Positions 1 to 7,701 of a DNA stretch of 62,789 bases are shown piece after piece. Where the stretch lies: contig NZ_JAQGNT010000072.1 of assembly GCF_028291725.1 (NCBI RefSeq), positions 1-62,789 on the forward strand, in the 5' to 3' direction. The stretch comes from Hydrocarboniphaga sp. Lineage in GTDB: Bacteria > Pseudomonadota > Gammaproteobacteria > Nevskiales > Nevskiaceae. The position numbers and the translations under genes were made by a program. Under the pieces are notes generated by a model. It was not told the origin of the DNA, made no database searches, and was given only the letters and a program-made list of their open reading frames with translations. Position 1 is the first letter of the stretch. Every line of letters starts with the position of its first letter.

Positions 1-409
1 CGGTGCGGGTATAGAACGCCGGGATGCCGGCGCCGCCGGCGCGGATACGCTCGGCCAGCGTGCCCTGCGGGTTGAACTCGATTTCGATCTCGCCGCTCAT
101 GTAGCGCTGCTCGAGAATCTTGTTCTCGCCGACGTAGGAGGCGAGCACCTTGCGGATCTGGTTGTTGGCCAGCACCTGCCACATGCCGTGGCCGTCGCAG
201 CCGACATTGTTGCCGATCACGGTCAGGTTCTTGGCGCCGCTATCGCGCAGCGCGCTGACCAGGTGCTCGGGCACGCCGCACAGGCCGAAGCCGCCGGCCA
301 TGATCGTCATGCCGTCGCTGACCAGGCCGGCCAGCGCGGCATGGGCGTCTGGGTAAACTTTGGATTTCAGCGGCGCGTCCTCGGCAATACAGGCACAGGA
401 GTTCGGCAT
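1..409 (-). CDS. 3-oxoacid CoA-transferase subunit A (partial, cut by window edge)
   Basis: The first ~136 residues of the alpha subunit of a class I 3-oxoacid CoA-transferase (SCOT/AtoD/PcaI type) are visible; the 3' part lies outside the window. The glycine-rich run GGFGLCGVPE sits at residues ~39-48, and FNPQGTLAERIRAGGAG follows near the cut end, both typical of this subunit. The ATG at 409 has a GGAG seven bases upstream, which fixes the start. It lies 67 bases downstream of the SDR gene on the same strand, so co-transcription is likely. The family moves CoA from succinyl- or acetyl-CoA to a 3-oxoacid. The beta subunit is expected just beyond the edge. The exact acid cannot be told from sequence. 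Confidence 0.85.
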   Translation of the reverse strand, partial: MPNSCACIAEDAPLKSKVYPDAHAALAGLVSDGMTIMAGGFGLCGVPEHLVSALRDSGAKNLTVIGNNVGCDGHGMWQVLANNQIRKVLASYVGENKILEQRYMSGEIEIEFNPQGTLAERIRAGGAGIPAFYTRT

Positions 410-476
410 GCCCGATCTCCGTCTGGTTACGGCGGCGAGGACAAAATGTCGATCGCCCACGATGGTGCCACCCGAC

Positions 477-1388
477 TCAGATCGGGTCCCAGCTGAACAC
501 GTCAGAAGAGCGCTCGAGTTTGTGGAAGGCGCCACGCAGCGCCGGTAACGCCGTCTCGATGCAACTCTGCGGCGTCCAGCCCTCCGCGGTATGGACGGTC
601 CGGATCGGACGCGGCTGGCTGAACAGCATGATCTCGTTGCGGCGCACGCTGAATATCTGGCCGGTGACGTCCTTGGCCGCGTCGCTGCACAGCGCGAGCG
701 TGAACGGTGCGATCTTGTCCGGCGTCATCTGCTTGGCGACTTCGATGCGGGCGGCGTTTTCTGCGGTCTGCGGAATCGTGCCGACCAGGCGCGTCCAGGC
801 GAACGGCGCGATGCAGTTGGAACGCACGCCGAATTTGACCATGTCGAGTGCGATGCACTTGGACAGGCCGGCAACGCCCATCTTGGCGGCGCCGTAGTTG
901 ACCTGTCCGAAGTTGCCGATCAGGCCGCTGGTCGAGGTCATGTGGACGAAGGCGCCTTTCTGCTTGTCCTTGAAATGCGGCGCGGCGGCGCGCGCGACGT
1001 TGAAGCAGCCCTTGAGGTTCACCGCGATCACCGCGTCCCACTCGGCCTCGCCCATCTTGTGAAACATGGTGTCGCGCAGGATGCCGGCGTTGTTGACGAT
1101 CGCGTCGACATCGCCAAAGGTCTTCATCGCCACGGCGAACAACTCGTGTGCGCCATCCCAGGACGCGACATTGGCGCCGTTGGCGATGGCGATGCCGCCG
1201 GCTGCGACGATTTCGGCTACGACTTCTTCAGCAGGGCCCAGCGTGCCGCCTTCGCCCTTCTCGTTGCCGCCCAGATCGTTGACGACGACCTTGGCGCCTT
1301 CACGCGCCGCCATTCTGGCGATCTCCGCGCCGACGCCACGTCCGGCGCCGGTCACGATGATCACTTTGCCATTTAAGGTGTCCGCCAT
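477..1388 (-). CDS. SDR-family 3-hydroxyacyl-CoA dehydrogenase (MFE-2-like)
   Basis: A 303-residue classical short-chain dehydrogenase. The nucleotide-binding TGAGRGVG is at residues 13-20, NNAG at 99-102, and the catalytic Ser (about 152-154), Tyr165 and Lys169 (YGAAK) are all present. The C-terminal extension after residue ~240, with SQPRPIRTVH, is the kind seen in the dehydrogenase unit of peroxisomal multifunctional enzyme type 2 and in bacterial steroid side-chain enzymes. This suggests NAD-dependent oxidation of a 3-hydroxyacyl-CoA. It precedes the CoA-transferase subunit and follows the AMACR-like gene, all on the minus strand. It could instead act on a ring hydroxyl; the family call is firm, the substrate is inference. 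Confidence 0.8.
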   Translation of the reverse strand: MADTLNGKVIIVTGAGRGVGAEIARMAAREGAKVVVNDLGGNEKGEGGTLGPAEEVVAEIVAAGGIAIANGANVASWDGAHELFAVAMKTFGDVDAIVNNAGILRDTMFHKMGEAEWDAVIAVNLKGCFNVARAAAPHFKDKQKGAFVHMTSTSGLIGNFGQVNYGAAKMGVAGLSKCIALDMVKFGVRSNCIAPFAWTRLVGTIPQTAENAARIEVAKQMTPDKIAPFTLALCSDAAKDVTGQIFSVRRNEIMLFSQPRPIRTVHTAEGWTPQSCIETALPALRGAFHKLERSSDVFSWDPI

Positions 1389-1474
1389 TTACTGATCTCC
1401 CGATGCGTCGCTTTTGTTGGGGGTTCAAATCACTGACCGGCCGGGACGAGTGGCCCCTGCCGCAGTCTGCTAAT

Positions 1475-1497
1475 ACGTACACATTGGTACGGTACGT
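1475..1497. promoter_or_regulatory. Inverted repeat ACGTAC-N11-GTACGT upstream of SDR gene
   Basis: Two perfect 6-base arms (1475-1480 and 1492-1497) lie about 90 bases upstream of the SDR start, in the only non-coding gap between the AMACR-like gene and the SDR gene. The right part contains GTACGGTAC (1487-1495), which recurs upstream of the Rieske gene at 31991-31999. It may be an operator, but both sub-sequences are short and self-complementary, so chance is possible. Confidence 0.3.
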
Positions 1498-1587
1498 CAG
1501 CATACGAAAAAAATGCCGACGCCGTCCAGCGCTACGCTTGAGTACGGATCCGAGTCCTTTCAGCGCCGCGTGCAGAACCCGCCGCTG

Positions 1588-2697
1588 CTATCCGATCGGC
1601 TGCACCGGCATGTCGCCCAACTGCCATTGCGCGATCTGTGCGGCGATGTCGAAGGCGGCATCCGGGGGCATCGGCGGCGTGCGGCTGAAGCGCGGCGCCG
1701 GTGTCGGATGATTGGCGCCGGCGACGCGCCGCAGGCTGCCCCAGGCGATGTTATGCGGGTGATCGGCGGCTTCGTCGATCGACAGCACCGGCGTCACGCA
1801 GGCATCGCTGCCGTCGAAGACCTGTTGCCATTGCTCGCGTGTGCGGCCCGCAAAGATCGCCGCGATTCGCGCGCGGATCTGCGGATCGTCGTCGCGTGCC
1901 TGCATCAGGGCTTTTGCTTCATCGGCGATGCCGAGCCCCTCGAACAGGGCGATGCGGAAATCGGGCTCGATCGCGCCGACCGCGACCCAGGCGCCGTCGG
2001 CGCAGGGATAGCAGGTGTAGAAATACGCGCTGCCGTCGAGGATGTTGCCGGCGCGCGCGGCGGGCCAGCGGCCATTGGCGCGCAGCCCGTAGATCATCGA
2101 CATCAGCATCGATGCGCCGTCGACCATCGCGGCATCGACGACCTGGCCTGTGCCGGAGCCCCGGGATTCGAACAAGGCGCAGGCGATGCCGAGCGCCAGC
2201 AGCAGGCCGCCGCCGCCAAAATCGCCGACCAGGTTCAGCGGTGGCACCGGACCGGATTCCGCGGTGCCGCAGGCATGCAGCGCGCCGCTGAGCGCGATGT
2301 AGTTGATGTCGTGGCCGGCGGTATCGGCCAGCGGCCCCGAGCGGCCCCAGCCGGTGATGCGGCCGTAGATCAGCTTCGGATTGCGCGCGAGGCAGTCGTC
2401 GGGCCCCAGGCCGAGGCGCTCCATCACGCCGGGGCGATAGCCTTCGATCAGCACCTCGGACTGGCCCACCAGATCCAGCAGCCGCTCGCGGCCGGCATTG
2501 GTTTTCATGTCGACAGCGACCTGGGCGCAACGGCCGCGATCCAGCACCGGATTGAACTTGGACCGGGTCTGGCCGGGGCGGGCAACCCTCAGCACATTGG
2601 CGCCGAGGTCGGCGAGCGTCATCGCGGCGAAAGGGCCAGGGCCGATGCCCTGGATCTCCAGGACTCTGACACCCGCCAGCGGACCTGTGCGGATCAT
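1588..2697 (-). CDS. CaiB/BaiF family CoA-transferase, alpha-methylacyl-CoA racemase-like
   Basis: About 369 residues of the formyl-CoA transferase/CaiB/BaiF fold. The N-terminal GPLAGVRVLEIQGIGPGPF and the later GHDINYIALSGAL match the alpha-methylacyl-CoA racemase (AMACR/Mcr) branch, where a His in the latter segment takes part in catalysis. In that branch the enzyme inverts the 2-methyl centre of branched acyl-CoA thioesters before beta-oxidation, as in bile-acid and cholesterol side chains. I chose the ATG at 2697 (MIRTGPLAG), eight bases after GGAG, rather than the upstream in-frame start. It diverges from the MarR gene across an ~85-base gap, so MarR may regulate it. A CoA-transferase role is the alternative. 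Confidence 0.75.
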   Translation of the reverse strand: MIRTGPLAGVRVLEIQGIGPGPFAAMTLADLGANVLRVARPGQTRSKFNPVLDRGRCAQVAVDMKTNAGRERLLDLVGQSEVLIEGYRPGVMERLGLGPDDCLARNPKLIYGRITGWGRSGPLADTAGHDINYIALSGALHACGTAESGPVPPLNLVGDFGGGGLLLALGIACALFESRGSGTGQVVDAAMVDGASMLMSMIYGLRANGRWPAARAGNILDGSAYFYTCYPCADGAWVAVGAIEPDFRIALFEGLGIADEAKALMQARDDDPQIRARIAAIFAGRTREQWQQVFDGSDACVTPVLSIDEAADHPHNIAWGSLRRVAGANHPTPAPRFSRTPPMPPDAAFDIAAQIAQWQLGDMPVQPIG

Positions 2698-2743
2698 CTG
2701 CAGCGCTCCGCTGTGTCGCAAGCATGGTTACAGTAAAAGTTAC

Positions 2744-2760
2744 CTAGCATATGATTAAGC
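2744..2760. promoter_or_regulatory. Shared promoter-region sequence in the AMACR/MarR divergent gap
   Basis: The gap contains CTAGCATATGATTAAGC. A close relative reading the other way (GCTTACGATATGTTAG, 12778-12793) lies in the divergent gap between the HMGS/DUF35 and crotonase genes. TATGAT here could be a -10 box for the MarR gene. The resemblance hints at common control of two acyl-CoA divergons but is weak. Confidence 0.25.
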
Positions 2761-2782
2761 ACTCCCAACAGAAACCAAGACG

Positions 2783-3280
2783 ATGAAAGCAGTGAAAAAC
2801 AGCTTGTTGCGCACCGGATTCCTGATCCATGACGTCTCCAGACTGCGCCGTACCGTCTACGATCAGCGCCTGAAAAATCTCGGCATTACCCGATCGCAGT
2901 GGTGGGTTCTGGCCAATCTGTCGCGTCATGACGGCGAGGGATACATGCAGATCGAGCTGGCGCGGCTGCTCGACGTGGGCAAGGTGACGCTGGGCGGATT
3001 GATCGATCGTCTCGAAGGTGCGGGTTTCGTCACGCGCCAGCCGGACAAGGTCGACCGACGCTCGAAACGGGTGTTGATCTCGCCGAAAGGTAAAACGGTG
3101 ATCACGAAACTGGAAAAAGTTTCCAAAGGCGTGAACGCCGAGATCATGGACGGCATCAGTGAAAAGGAAGATGAAATACTGATCCGCCTGCTGGCCAGGA
3201 TGAAGCAGAATCTGATCAAGATGGAAGGCGTGCCGGCGGCCACGGTGGGCCGCAAGACGCGCGAGAAAAAAGCGCCCTGA
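2783..3280 (+). CDS. MarR-family transcriptional regulator
   Basis: A 165-residue winged-helix regulator. The segment around residues 35-75 (ITRSQWWVLANLSRH, then IELARLLDVGKVTLGGLIDR) is a typical MarR helix-turn-helix, and the following FVTRQPDKVDRRSKRVLI is the wing with its DxRxK-like signature. The C-terminus ends in a basic tail (GRKTREKKAP). It is divergent from the AMACR-like gene, and MarR proteins usually bind palindromes in exactly such a gap and are released by a ligand, often an aromatic or acyl-CoA molecule. The regulated operon and ligand are inferred. The ATG at 2783 has only a weak ribosome-binding site. Confidence 0.85.
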   Translation: MKAVKNSLLRTGFLIHDVSRLRRTVYDQRLKNLGITRSQWWVLANLSRHDGEGYMQIELARLLDVGKVTLGGLIDRLEGAGFVTRQPDKVDRRSKRVLISPKGKTVITKLEKVSKGVNAEIMDGISEKEDEILIRLLARMKQNLIKMEGVPAATVGRKTREKKAP

Positions 3281-3333
3281 GTCCGCGCCGGCATATCAGC
3301 CCGGCCATATGAGCGGTAGCGGTCGTCGTACAC

Positions 3334-3393
3334 CGCTCGGAAATATGGCGCTCGGAAATATGGCGGTCGGAAGCATGGCGGTCGGAAGTGTGG
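3334..3393 (+). repeat. Four tandem 15-bp repeats
   Basis: Four consecutive 15-base units (3334-3348, 3349-3363, 3364-3378, 3379-3393). The first two are identical (CGCTCGGAAATATGG); the others read CGGTCGGAAGCATGG and CGGTCGGAAGTGTGG. They sit between the MarR stop and the MaoC start. The unit length is a multiple of three, but no plausible protein uses it. It may be a minisatellite that varies in copy number between strains. Confidence 0.85.
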
Positions 3394-3462
3394 ATCAGTA
3401 TCGTTAGCGAGCGTATCATAATCAGGCATCCATATAGATGCCGTCGATGAAACCACCGCGCT

Positions 3463-4314
3463 ATGAATCTGCAACGCTTGCTGTCCTGGCCGTTCCCGGA
3501 AATCCGCGTGCAGTACGCGCCACGCGACACCATGCTCTATGCCCTGGGTGTCGGCGCCTGCCGCGATCCGCTGGCCGAGGCAGAACTGCAGTTTGTCTAC
3601 GAGGGCCGGCTGCAGGCCTTGCCCTCGCAGGCCTGCGTGCTGGCGCACCCGGGCTTCTGGATCAAGGACCCGGCGCTGGAGGTCAACTGGGTCAAGCTGG
3701 TTCATGCCGAACAGCACTTCGACCTGAGGCAGCCGCTGCCTGCGCACGGCGAAGTAATCGGCCGCTACCGTATCACCGGCGTTGTCGACAAGGGCGAGCA
3801 GACCGGCGCGATGGTGTATTTTGAAAAGGCGCTGTACACCGCGGAAAACGAGCTGATCGGCACCGTCGACAGCACCTACTTCCTGCGCGGCGACGGTGGC
3901 TGCGGCAGCTGGGGCGAGCCGGGCAGGGCGCTGCCGCCGGTGCCGGAGCGCGCGCCCGATGGCGCTCTGGACATGCCGACACTGCCGATCGCGGCGCTGA
4001 TCTATCGCCTGAGCGGCGACTACAACCCGCTGCACGCCGACCCGGCGATCGCCCGCAAGGCCGGCTTTGAAAGCCCGATTCTGCAGGGCCTATGCACTTA
4101 CGGCGTTGCCTGCCAGTCGCTGATCAAGGCTCTGGCCGGCAACGATGCGGGCCGCCTGCGCGGCATGGGCGCGCGCTTCACCAAGCCGGTCTACCCGGGC
4201 GACACGATCCGCACCGAGTACTGGATGGGCGACAACGGCGCGCTGCAGTTCCGCTGCCTCAGCGTCGAGCGCAACGAAGTAGTGCTCGACCGCGGAACCG
4301 CAATGCTGGTCTGA
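3463..4314 (+). CDS. MaoC-family (R)-specific enoyl-CoA hydratase 2
   Basis: A 283-residue double hot-dog protein. The hydratase-2 signature lies in the second half: YRLSGDYNPLHADP, with Asp186, Asn188 and His191 in the catalytic positions known for MaoC/MFE-2 hydratases. The N-terminal hot-dog half is the non-catalytic acyl-binding domain. It would hydrate a trans-2-enoyl-CoA to the (R)-3-hydroxyacyl-CoA, and the MFE-2-like SDR nearby would oxidise this. The length fits two-domain eukaryote-type hydratase 2. The stop codon lies inside the left 12-bp repeat of the adjacent palindromic insertion, so the C-terminus borders a transposition scar. Confidence 0.85.
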   Translation: MNLQRLLSWPFPEIRVQYAPRDTMLYALGVGACRDPLAEAELQFVYEGRLQALPSQACVLAHPGFWIKDPALEVNWVKLVHAEQHFDLRQPLPAHGEVIGRYRITGVVDKGEQTGAMVYFEKALYTAENELIGTVDSTYFLRGDGGCGSWGEPGRALPPVPERAPDGALDMPTLPIAALIYRLSGDYNPLHADPAIARKAGFESPILQGLCTYGVACQSLIKALAGNDAGRLRGMGARFTKPVYPGDTIRTEYWMGDNGALQFRCLSVERNEVVLDRGTAMLV

Positions 4315-4317
4315 ACC
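4306..4317 (+). repeat. Left 12-bp direct repeat (putative target-site duplication)
   Basis: CTGGTCTGAACC, repeated exactly at 4456-4467, brackets the 138-base palindromic element. It includes the MaoC stop codon (4312-4314). A 12-base duplication is in the range made by IS4-family transposases. Confidence 0.75.
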
Positions 4318-4455
4318 GAATGGCACTACTTAAGCTGTCGCAGGCTGGGATGGAGCGTAGCGAATCCCAGCTTGGCGCTCGCATGGCTGCTCTGCCGCTG
4401 GGTTTCGCTACGCTTCAACCCAGCCTACCCCGCCTGCGCTTATGTAAGTGCCATT
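4318..4455. mobile_element. 138-bp palindromic MITE with terminal inverted repeats
   Basis: The ends read GAATGGCACTACTTAAGC on the left and, as reverse complement of the right end, AATGGCACTTACATAAGC, so they form imperfect terminal inverted repeats sharing AATGGCACT. Inside is a second long imperfect palindrome (AGGCTGGG at 4342-4349 against CCCAGCCT at 4419-4426) made of two related hairpins around GCGTAGCGA and TCGCTACGC. There is no coding capacity. With its 12-bp flanking repeats this looks like a non-autonomous element moved by an IS4-type transposase elsewhere in the genome. The IS family is inference from end sequence and duplication length. Confidence 0.7.
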
Positions 4456-4467
4456 CTGGTCTGAACC
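4456..4467 (+). repeat. Right 12-bp direct repeat (putative target-site duplication)
   Basis: Exact second copy of CTGGTCTGAACC; see 4306-4317. It directly abuts the REP-like inverted repeat that starts at 4469. Confidence 0.75.
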
Positions 4468-4468
4468 C

Positions 4469-4540
4469 GTAGGTCGGCAATCCTTTGCCGACGTGTTGCC
4501 TGATTCACGAGCAGACGTCGGCAAGGGATTGCCGACCTAC
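4469..4540. terminator. 26-bp REP-like inverted repeat between convergent genes
   Basis: The arms 4469-4494 and 4515-4540 match at 25 of 26 positions and each has its own inner inverted repeat (TCGGCAA...TTGCCGA). The 20-base loop holds nothing recognisable. The element lies between the convergent MaoC and acyl-CoA dehydrogenase genes, so it could act as a bidirectional terminator or mRNA 3'-end stabiliser. It also has the look of a BIME/REP pair. There is no clear T-tract, so intrinsic termination is uncertain. Confidence 0.6.
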
Positions 4541-4569
4541 GGCGATCCGGTTTTCGTAGACTTCCGCGA

Positions 4570-6888
4570 TCAGATTCCCAGCACCTGCCTGGCGATGATG
4601 TTGCGCTGGATTTCGTTGGTGCCGCCGAATACCGACCAGCAGCGGCCGTACAGATATTCCAGGCCGAGCATGCTCGCGCGCTGAATCTCGCTGAAGCTGG
4701 CCATCGGCGAACGGTGCAGGTCTTCGGGGTCGAACGCCGCGGCCAGCGGGCCTTCGAGTTCCAGGCCCAGTTCGGTGATCGCCTGCAGGATCTCGGTGCC
4801 GCGTACTTTGAGTACCGAGGCTTCGGCGCCGAACTTCGCGCCGCCGGCCCAGGCTTCGATGTACTGGCGCTCGAGTGCGCACAAGGTCATCAGCTGAATC
4901 GACAGGTCGGCGAGCTTGGCCGACATCAAGGTCTTCAGCGCATCGGGGACATCGCGGCGAGCGCTCGTGGCGGCGTGCAGCGCCCTGACGTGACGCAGCA
5001 GCCGCAGCTTCGGGCCGGTATCGGCAATCGAGATGCGCTCGTTGCCCAGCAGAAACTTGGCGATGCTCCAGCCCAGGCCTTCGGCGCCGACGCGGTTGCC
5101 GAGCGGCACGCGCACATTGTCGAGGAACAGCGCGTTGGTGTGATGCAGGCCGTCGATGGTGACGATGGGTTTGATCTCGATGCCCGGCGTCTTCATGTCG
5201 ATCAGCAGGAACGTGATGCCTGCCTGCGGCTTGCCGCTCCTGTCGGTGCGCACCAGGCAATGCATCCAGTCGGCCCAGTGCGCCTCGGTGGTCCACATCT
5301 TCGCGCCGTTGACGATGTAGTGATCGCCGTCGAGCTCCGCCGTGGTCTTGATCGCCGCCAGATCCGAGCCCGCGCCCGGCTCCGAATAACCCTGGCACCA
5401 CCATACCTCGTTGCTCAGAATTCCCGGCAGATGCTCGCGCTTCTGCGCGTCGCTGCCGTAGGAATAGATCACCGGCCCGACCATGTTGACGCCATACGGC
5501 CGGATCATCGGCGCGTTGTTCAAGGTCGATTCCTGCGCGAAGATCAGCTGCTTGAGCAGATCCCAGCCCTGGCCGCCGTGCACCTGCGGCCAGGCGCCGG
5601 CGAACCAGTGGTGCTGGTACAGCACTTTCTGCCAGCCGACGTAGTCGTCCTTGCCGATCTCCAGGCCGAGCTCGCCCTTGCGAGCGATCGCCTCGGGCAG
5701 ATGCCGGCGCGTGAAGTCGCGCACTTCGCTGCGCCAGGCCCGGGCTTCGTCGGAATCCTGCAGCGCGAGAATGTCGCTCAGATCGTGATCGCAGCCGAAG
5801 CGCTGGCGATGCAGATCGGCGCTGCCGAACTCGGCGCGGATCGTCGCGAGCCGGCGGCCGAAATGGCTGACGTTGAGCTCGTCGCTGACGCCCATGCCGC
5901 CATGCAGCTGGATCGCGTCGTGGCCGACGCGGCGTCCGGCAGCATCGGCCACCACCTTGGCGGCGGACAGCAGCACCGAGCGGTTCGGCGACGCGCCGTC
6001 GGCGAGCGCGGCGATTGCCAGGTTCAGGATCGCCGCCACTTCCTGCGCGGCCATGTACATGTCGGCGGCGCGGTGCTGCAGCGCCTGGAACGAGCCGATG
6101 ACCACGCCGAATTGCTTGCGCGTGCCCAGGTACTGGAACGTGGCCTCGTTGGCCGCTTCGATCAGGCCCGCGGCTTCGGCGGCAAGCCCGAACAGGCCCC
6201 ATTCCAGCGCGTCCGCAATCACTTGGGATGCGGGCGCGGCGAGCTTCAGGCGCGCCTCTTCGCTGCAGTGGAATCCGTCGAAGACCAGGTCACCGGCGCC
6301 GGCGCCATCCATCAGCCGATAGCTCGCGATGACTGCGGCGGAACCGGCGACGCGGAAGATCGCGACATCGCCGTCGCCGAGCTGCGCGCTGACCAGGAAT
6401 TCATCCGCGACATCGGCATGCCGCACGCCGCGTACGCGGCCGTTCAGTACGTAGCCTTCGGCGTTGCCTGCCGCTTTCAGCAGCGGCGCCGAAAACGGAT
6501 CGAAGCCGGCGTCGTGCGCCAGCACGCAGATGTGCTCGCCGGCGATCATCGCGGCGATCTGCTGTTCGCGTTGGCCGGCATCGTTCAGGTATTGCAGCAC
6601 CCGGCCTGCCACGATCGCCGTGCCCAGGTAAGGCTCCACCGCCAGCGCACGGCCCAGTTCGAACATCACCAGCGCGATGCTGCGCGGGTCGCCGGCGAAG
6701 CCGCCGTTGTTTTCGTCGAAAGCGGCGCCGATCACGCCCATGTCGGCCAGGCCCGGCCACAGTGCCAGCCGGCTCGGCGGCACCGCGTTCAGCCGCTGGC
6801 GGTGATGCTCGAACGGGTTTTCTTCCGCCAGAAAGCGGCGAAGATTTTCCGCCAGCAACCGCTGCTCATCGGTATGTGCAAGGTTCAT
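4570..6888 (-). CDS. Two-domain (fused) acyl-CoA dehydrogenase, FadE34-like
   Basis: At 772 residues this is about twice the usual ACAD size and contains two ACAD units. Domain 1 (about 1-370) has RKQFGVVIGSFQALQHRAAD and HGGMGVSDE. Domain 2 (about 375-772) has the FAD-binding WWCQGYSEPGAGSDLA and a C-terminal FGGTNEIQRNIIARQVLG. In actinobacterial steroid degradation, ACADs of this type are either alpha2beta2 heterotetramers or a single fused chain (FadE34/ChsE3) acting on sterol side-chain CoA thioesters. The C-terminal segment has Gly where MCAD has its catalytic Glu (FGGT versus YEGT), so the base must come from another position, as in other ACAD branches. The likely reaction is dehydrogenation of a bulky acyl-CoA. 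Confidence 0.8.
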   Translation of the reverse strand: MNLAHTDEQRLLAENLRRFLAEENPFEHHRQRLNAVPPSRLALWPGLADMGVIGAAFDENNGGFAGDPRSIALVMFELGRALAVEPYLGTAIVAGRVLQYLNDAGQREQQIAAMIAGEHICVLAHDAGFDPFSAPLLKAAGNAEGYVLNGRVRGVRHADVADEFLVSAQLGDGDVAIFRVAGSAAVIASYRLMDGAGAGDLVFDGFHCSEEARLKLAAPASQVIADALEWGLFGLAAEAAGLIEAANEATFQYLGTRKQFGVVIGSFQALQHRAADMYMAAQEVAAILNLAIAALADGASPNRSVLLSAAKVVADAAGRRVGHDAIQLHGGMGVSDELNVSHFGRRLATIRAEFGSADLHRQRFGCDHDLSDILALQDSDEARAWRSEVRDFTRRHLPEAIARKGELGLEIGKDDYVGWQKVLYQHHWFAGAWPQVHGGQGWDLLKQLIFAQESTLNNAPMIRPYGVNMVGPVIYSYGSDAQKREHLPGILSNEVWWCQGYSEPGAGSDLAAIKTTAELDGDHYIVNGAKMWTTEAHWADWMHCLVRTDRSGKPQAGITFLLIDMKTPGIEIKPIVTIDGLHHTNALFLDNVRVPLGNRVGAEGLGWSIAKFLLGNERISIADTGPKLRLLRHVRALHAATSARRDVPDALKTLMSAKLADLSIQLMTLCALERQYIEAWAGGAKFGAEASVLKVRGTEILQAITELGLELEGPLAAAFDPEDLHRSPMASFSEIQRASMLGLEYLYGRCWSVFGGTNEIQRNIIARQVLGI

Positions 6889-6936
6889 GAGTTTGGGTTC
6901 AGCGGGCCCTGGTAACGAAACATTGGCATACGAGCG

Positions 6937-7701
6937 TCATTCCCGCGCAAGCGCGAGCGCAAAGCTCAGGCAGAAGCGCGCCGCATCGGCACCGTTGATC
7001 ACGCGATGGTCGTAGGACAGCGACAGCGGCAGCGTGTTCTGCCATTGCAGCTGGCCGTCGACGTTGACCGGCTTCAGAAACGCCCTGGTGATGCCCATGA
7101 TCGCGACTTCGGGCGCATTGATGATCGGCGTGAAGCCGGTGCCGCCGATCGAGCCCAGCGAGCTGATCGAGAAGCAGCCGCCGCTCATGCGGTCCAGCGA
7201 CAGGCCCCTGGTGCGCGCGGTCTGCGAGACCTCGGCGATCTCCTGCGCGATCTCGACCAGGCTCTTCTTGTCGGCGTCGCGGATCACTGGAACGAGCAGA
7301 CCGCCCGGCGTATCCACGGCGATGCCGATGTGGAAATACTTCTTGAAAACGAGGTTCTTTCCACTGCCGTCGATCGATGCATTGAACTGCGGATGCGCCT
7401 GCAAAGCCGCCACGGCTGCCTTCACCAGGTAGGCCAGCGGCGTGATCCTGACGCCGCTGCTGGCCGACAACGCCTTGCGTGCGATTTCCATCGCGCCGAT
7501 GTCCGCTTCATCCTGATGCGTGACGTGCGGGATCATCACCCAGTTGCGCGACAGGAAGCTGCCGACGAGTTTCTGGATGCGCGACAGTGGCTCGACCTGG
7601 ACCTCGCCAAAAGCGGCGAAGTCGACCTGCGGCCACGGCGCCAGATCGAGCGTCGCCGCCGCTGCGATCGGCTGAGCCGCTGCCTTGGCTGCCTCGCTCA
7701 C
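6937..7701 (-). CDS. 2-oxoacid dehydrogenase acyltransferase (E2) catalytic core
   Basis: About 254 residues comprising only the chloramphenicol-acetyltransferase-like catalytic domain of E2. The active-site DHRVING motif (Asp231-His232-Arg233...Gly237) lies near the C-terminus. I take the GTG at 7701 as start: its GTGA overlaps the stop of the lipoyl-domain gene, and the longer upstream reading is out of frame with that gene. There is no visible peripheral-subunit-binding domain and no lipoyl domain, so the usual E2 is split over two genes. It acts with the E1 genes upstream to pass an acyl group from lipoamide to CoA. No E3 gene is present. Confidence 0.8.
   Translation of the reverse strand: MSEAAKAAAQPIAAAATLDLAPWPQVDFAAFGEVQVEPLSRIQKLVGSFLSRNWVMIPHVTHQDEADIGAMEIARKALSASSGVRITPLAYLVKAAVAALQAHPQFNASIDGSGKNLVFKKYFHIGIAVDTPGGLLVPVIRDADKKSLVEIAQEIAEVSQTARTRGLSLDRMSGGCFSISSLGSIGGTGFTPIINAPEVAIMGITRAFLKPVNVDGQLQWQNTLPLSLSYDHRVINGADAARFCLSFALALARE

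Noticed and set aside
3334-3393. Short CRISPR-like array
   Set aside because: The 15-bp units are directly tandem without spacers, and no cas gene is near.
4714-6915. Long open frame opposite the acyl-CoA dehydrogenase
   Set aside because: It lacks any family motif and mirrors the codon pattern of the real gene on the other strand; GC-rich DNA commonly leaves such frames open.
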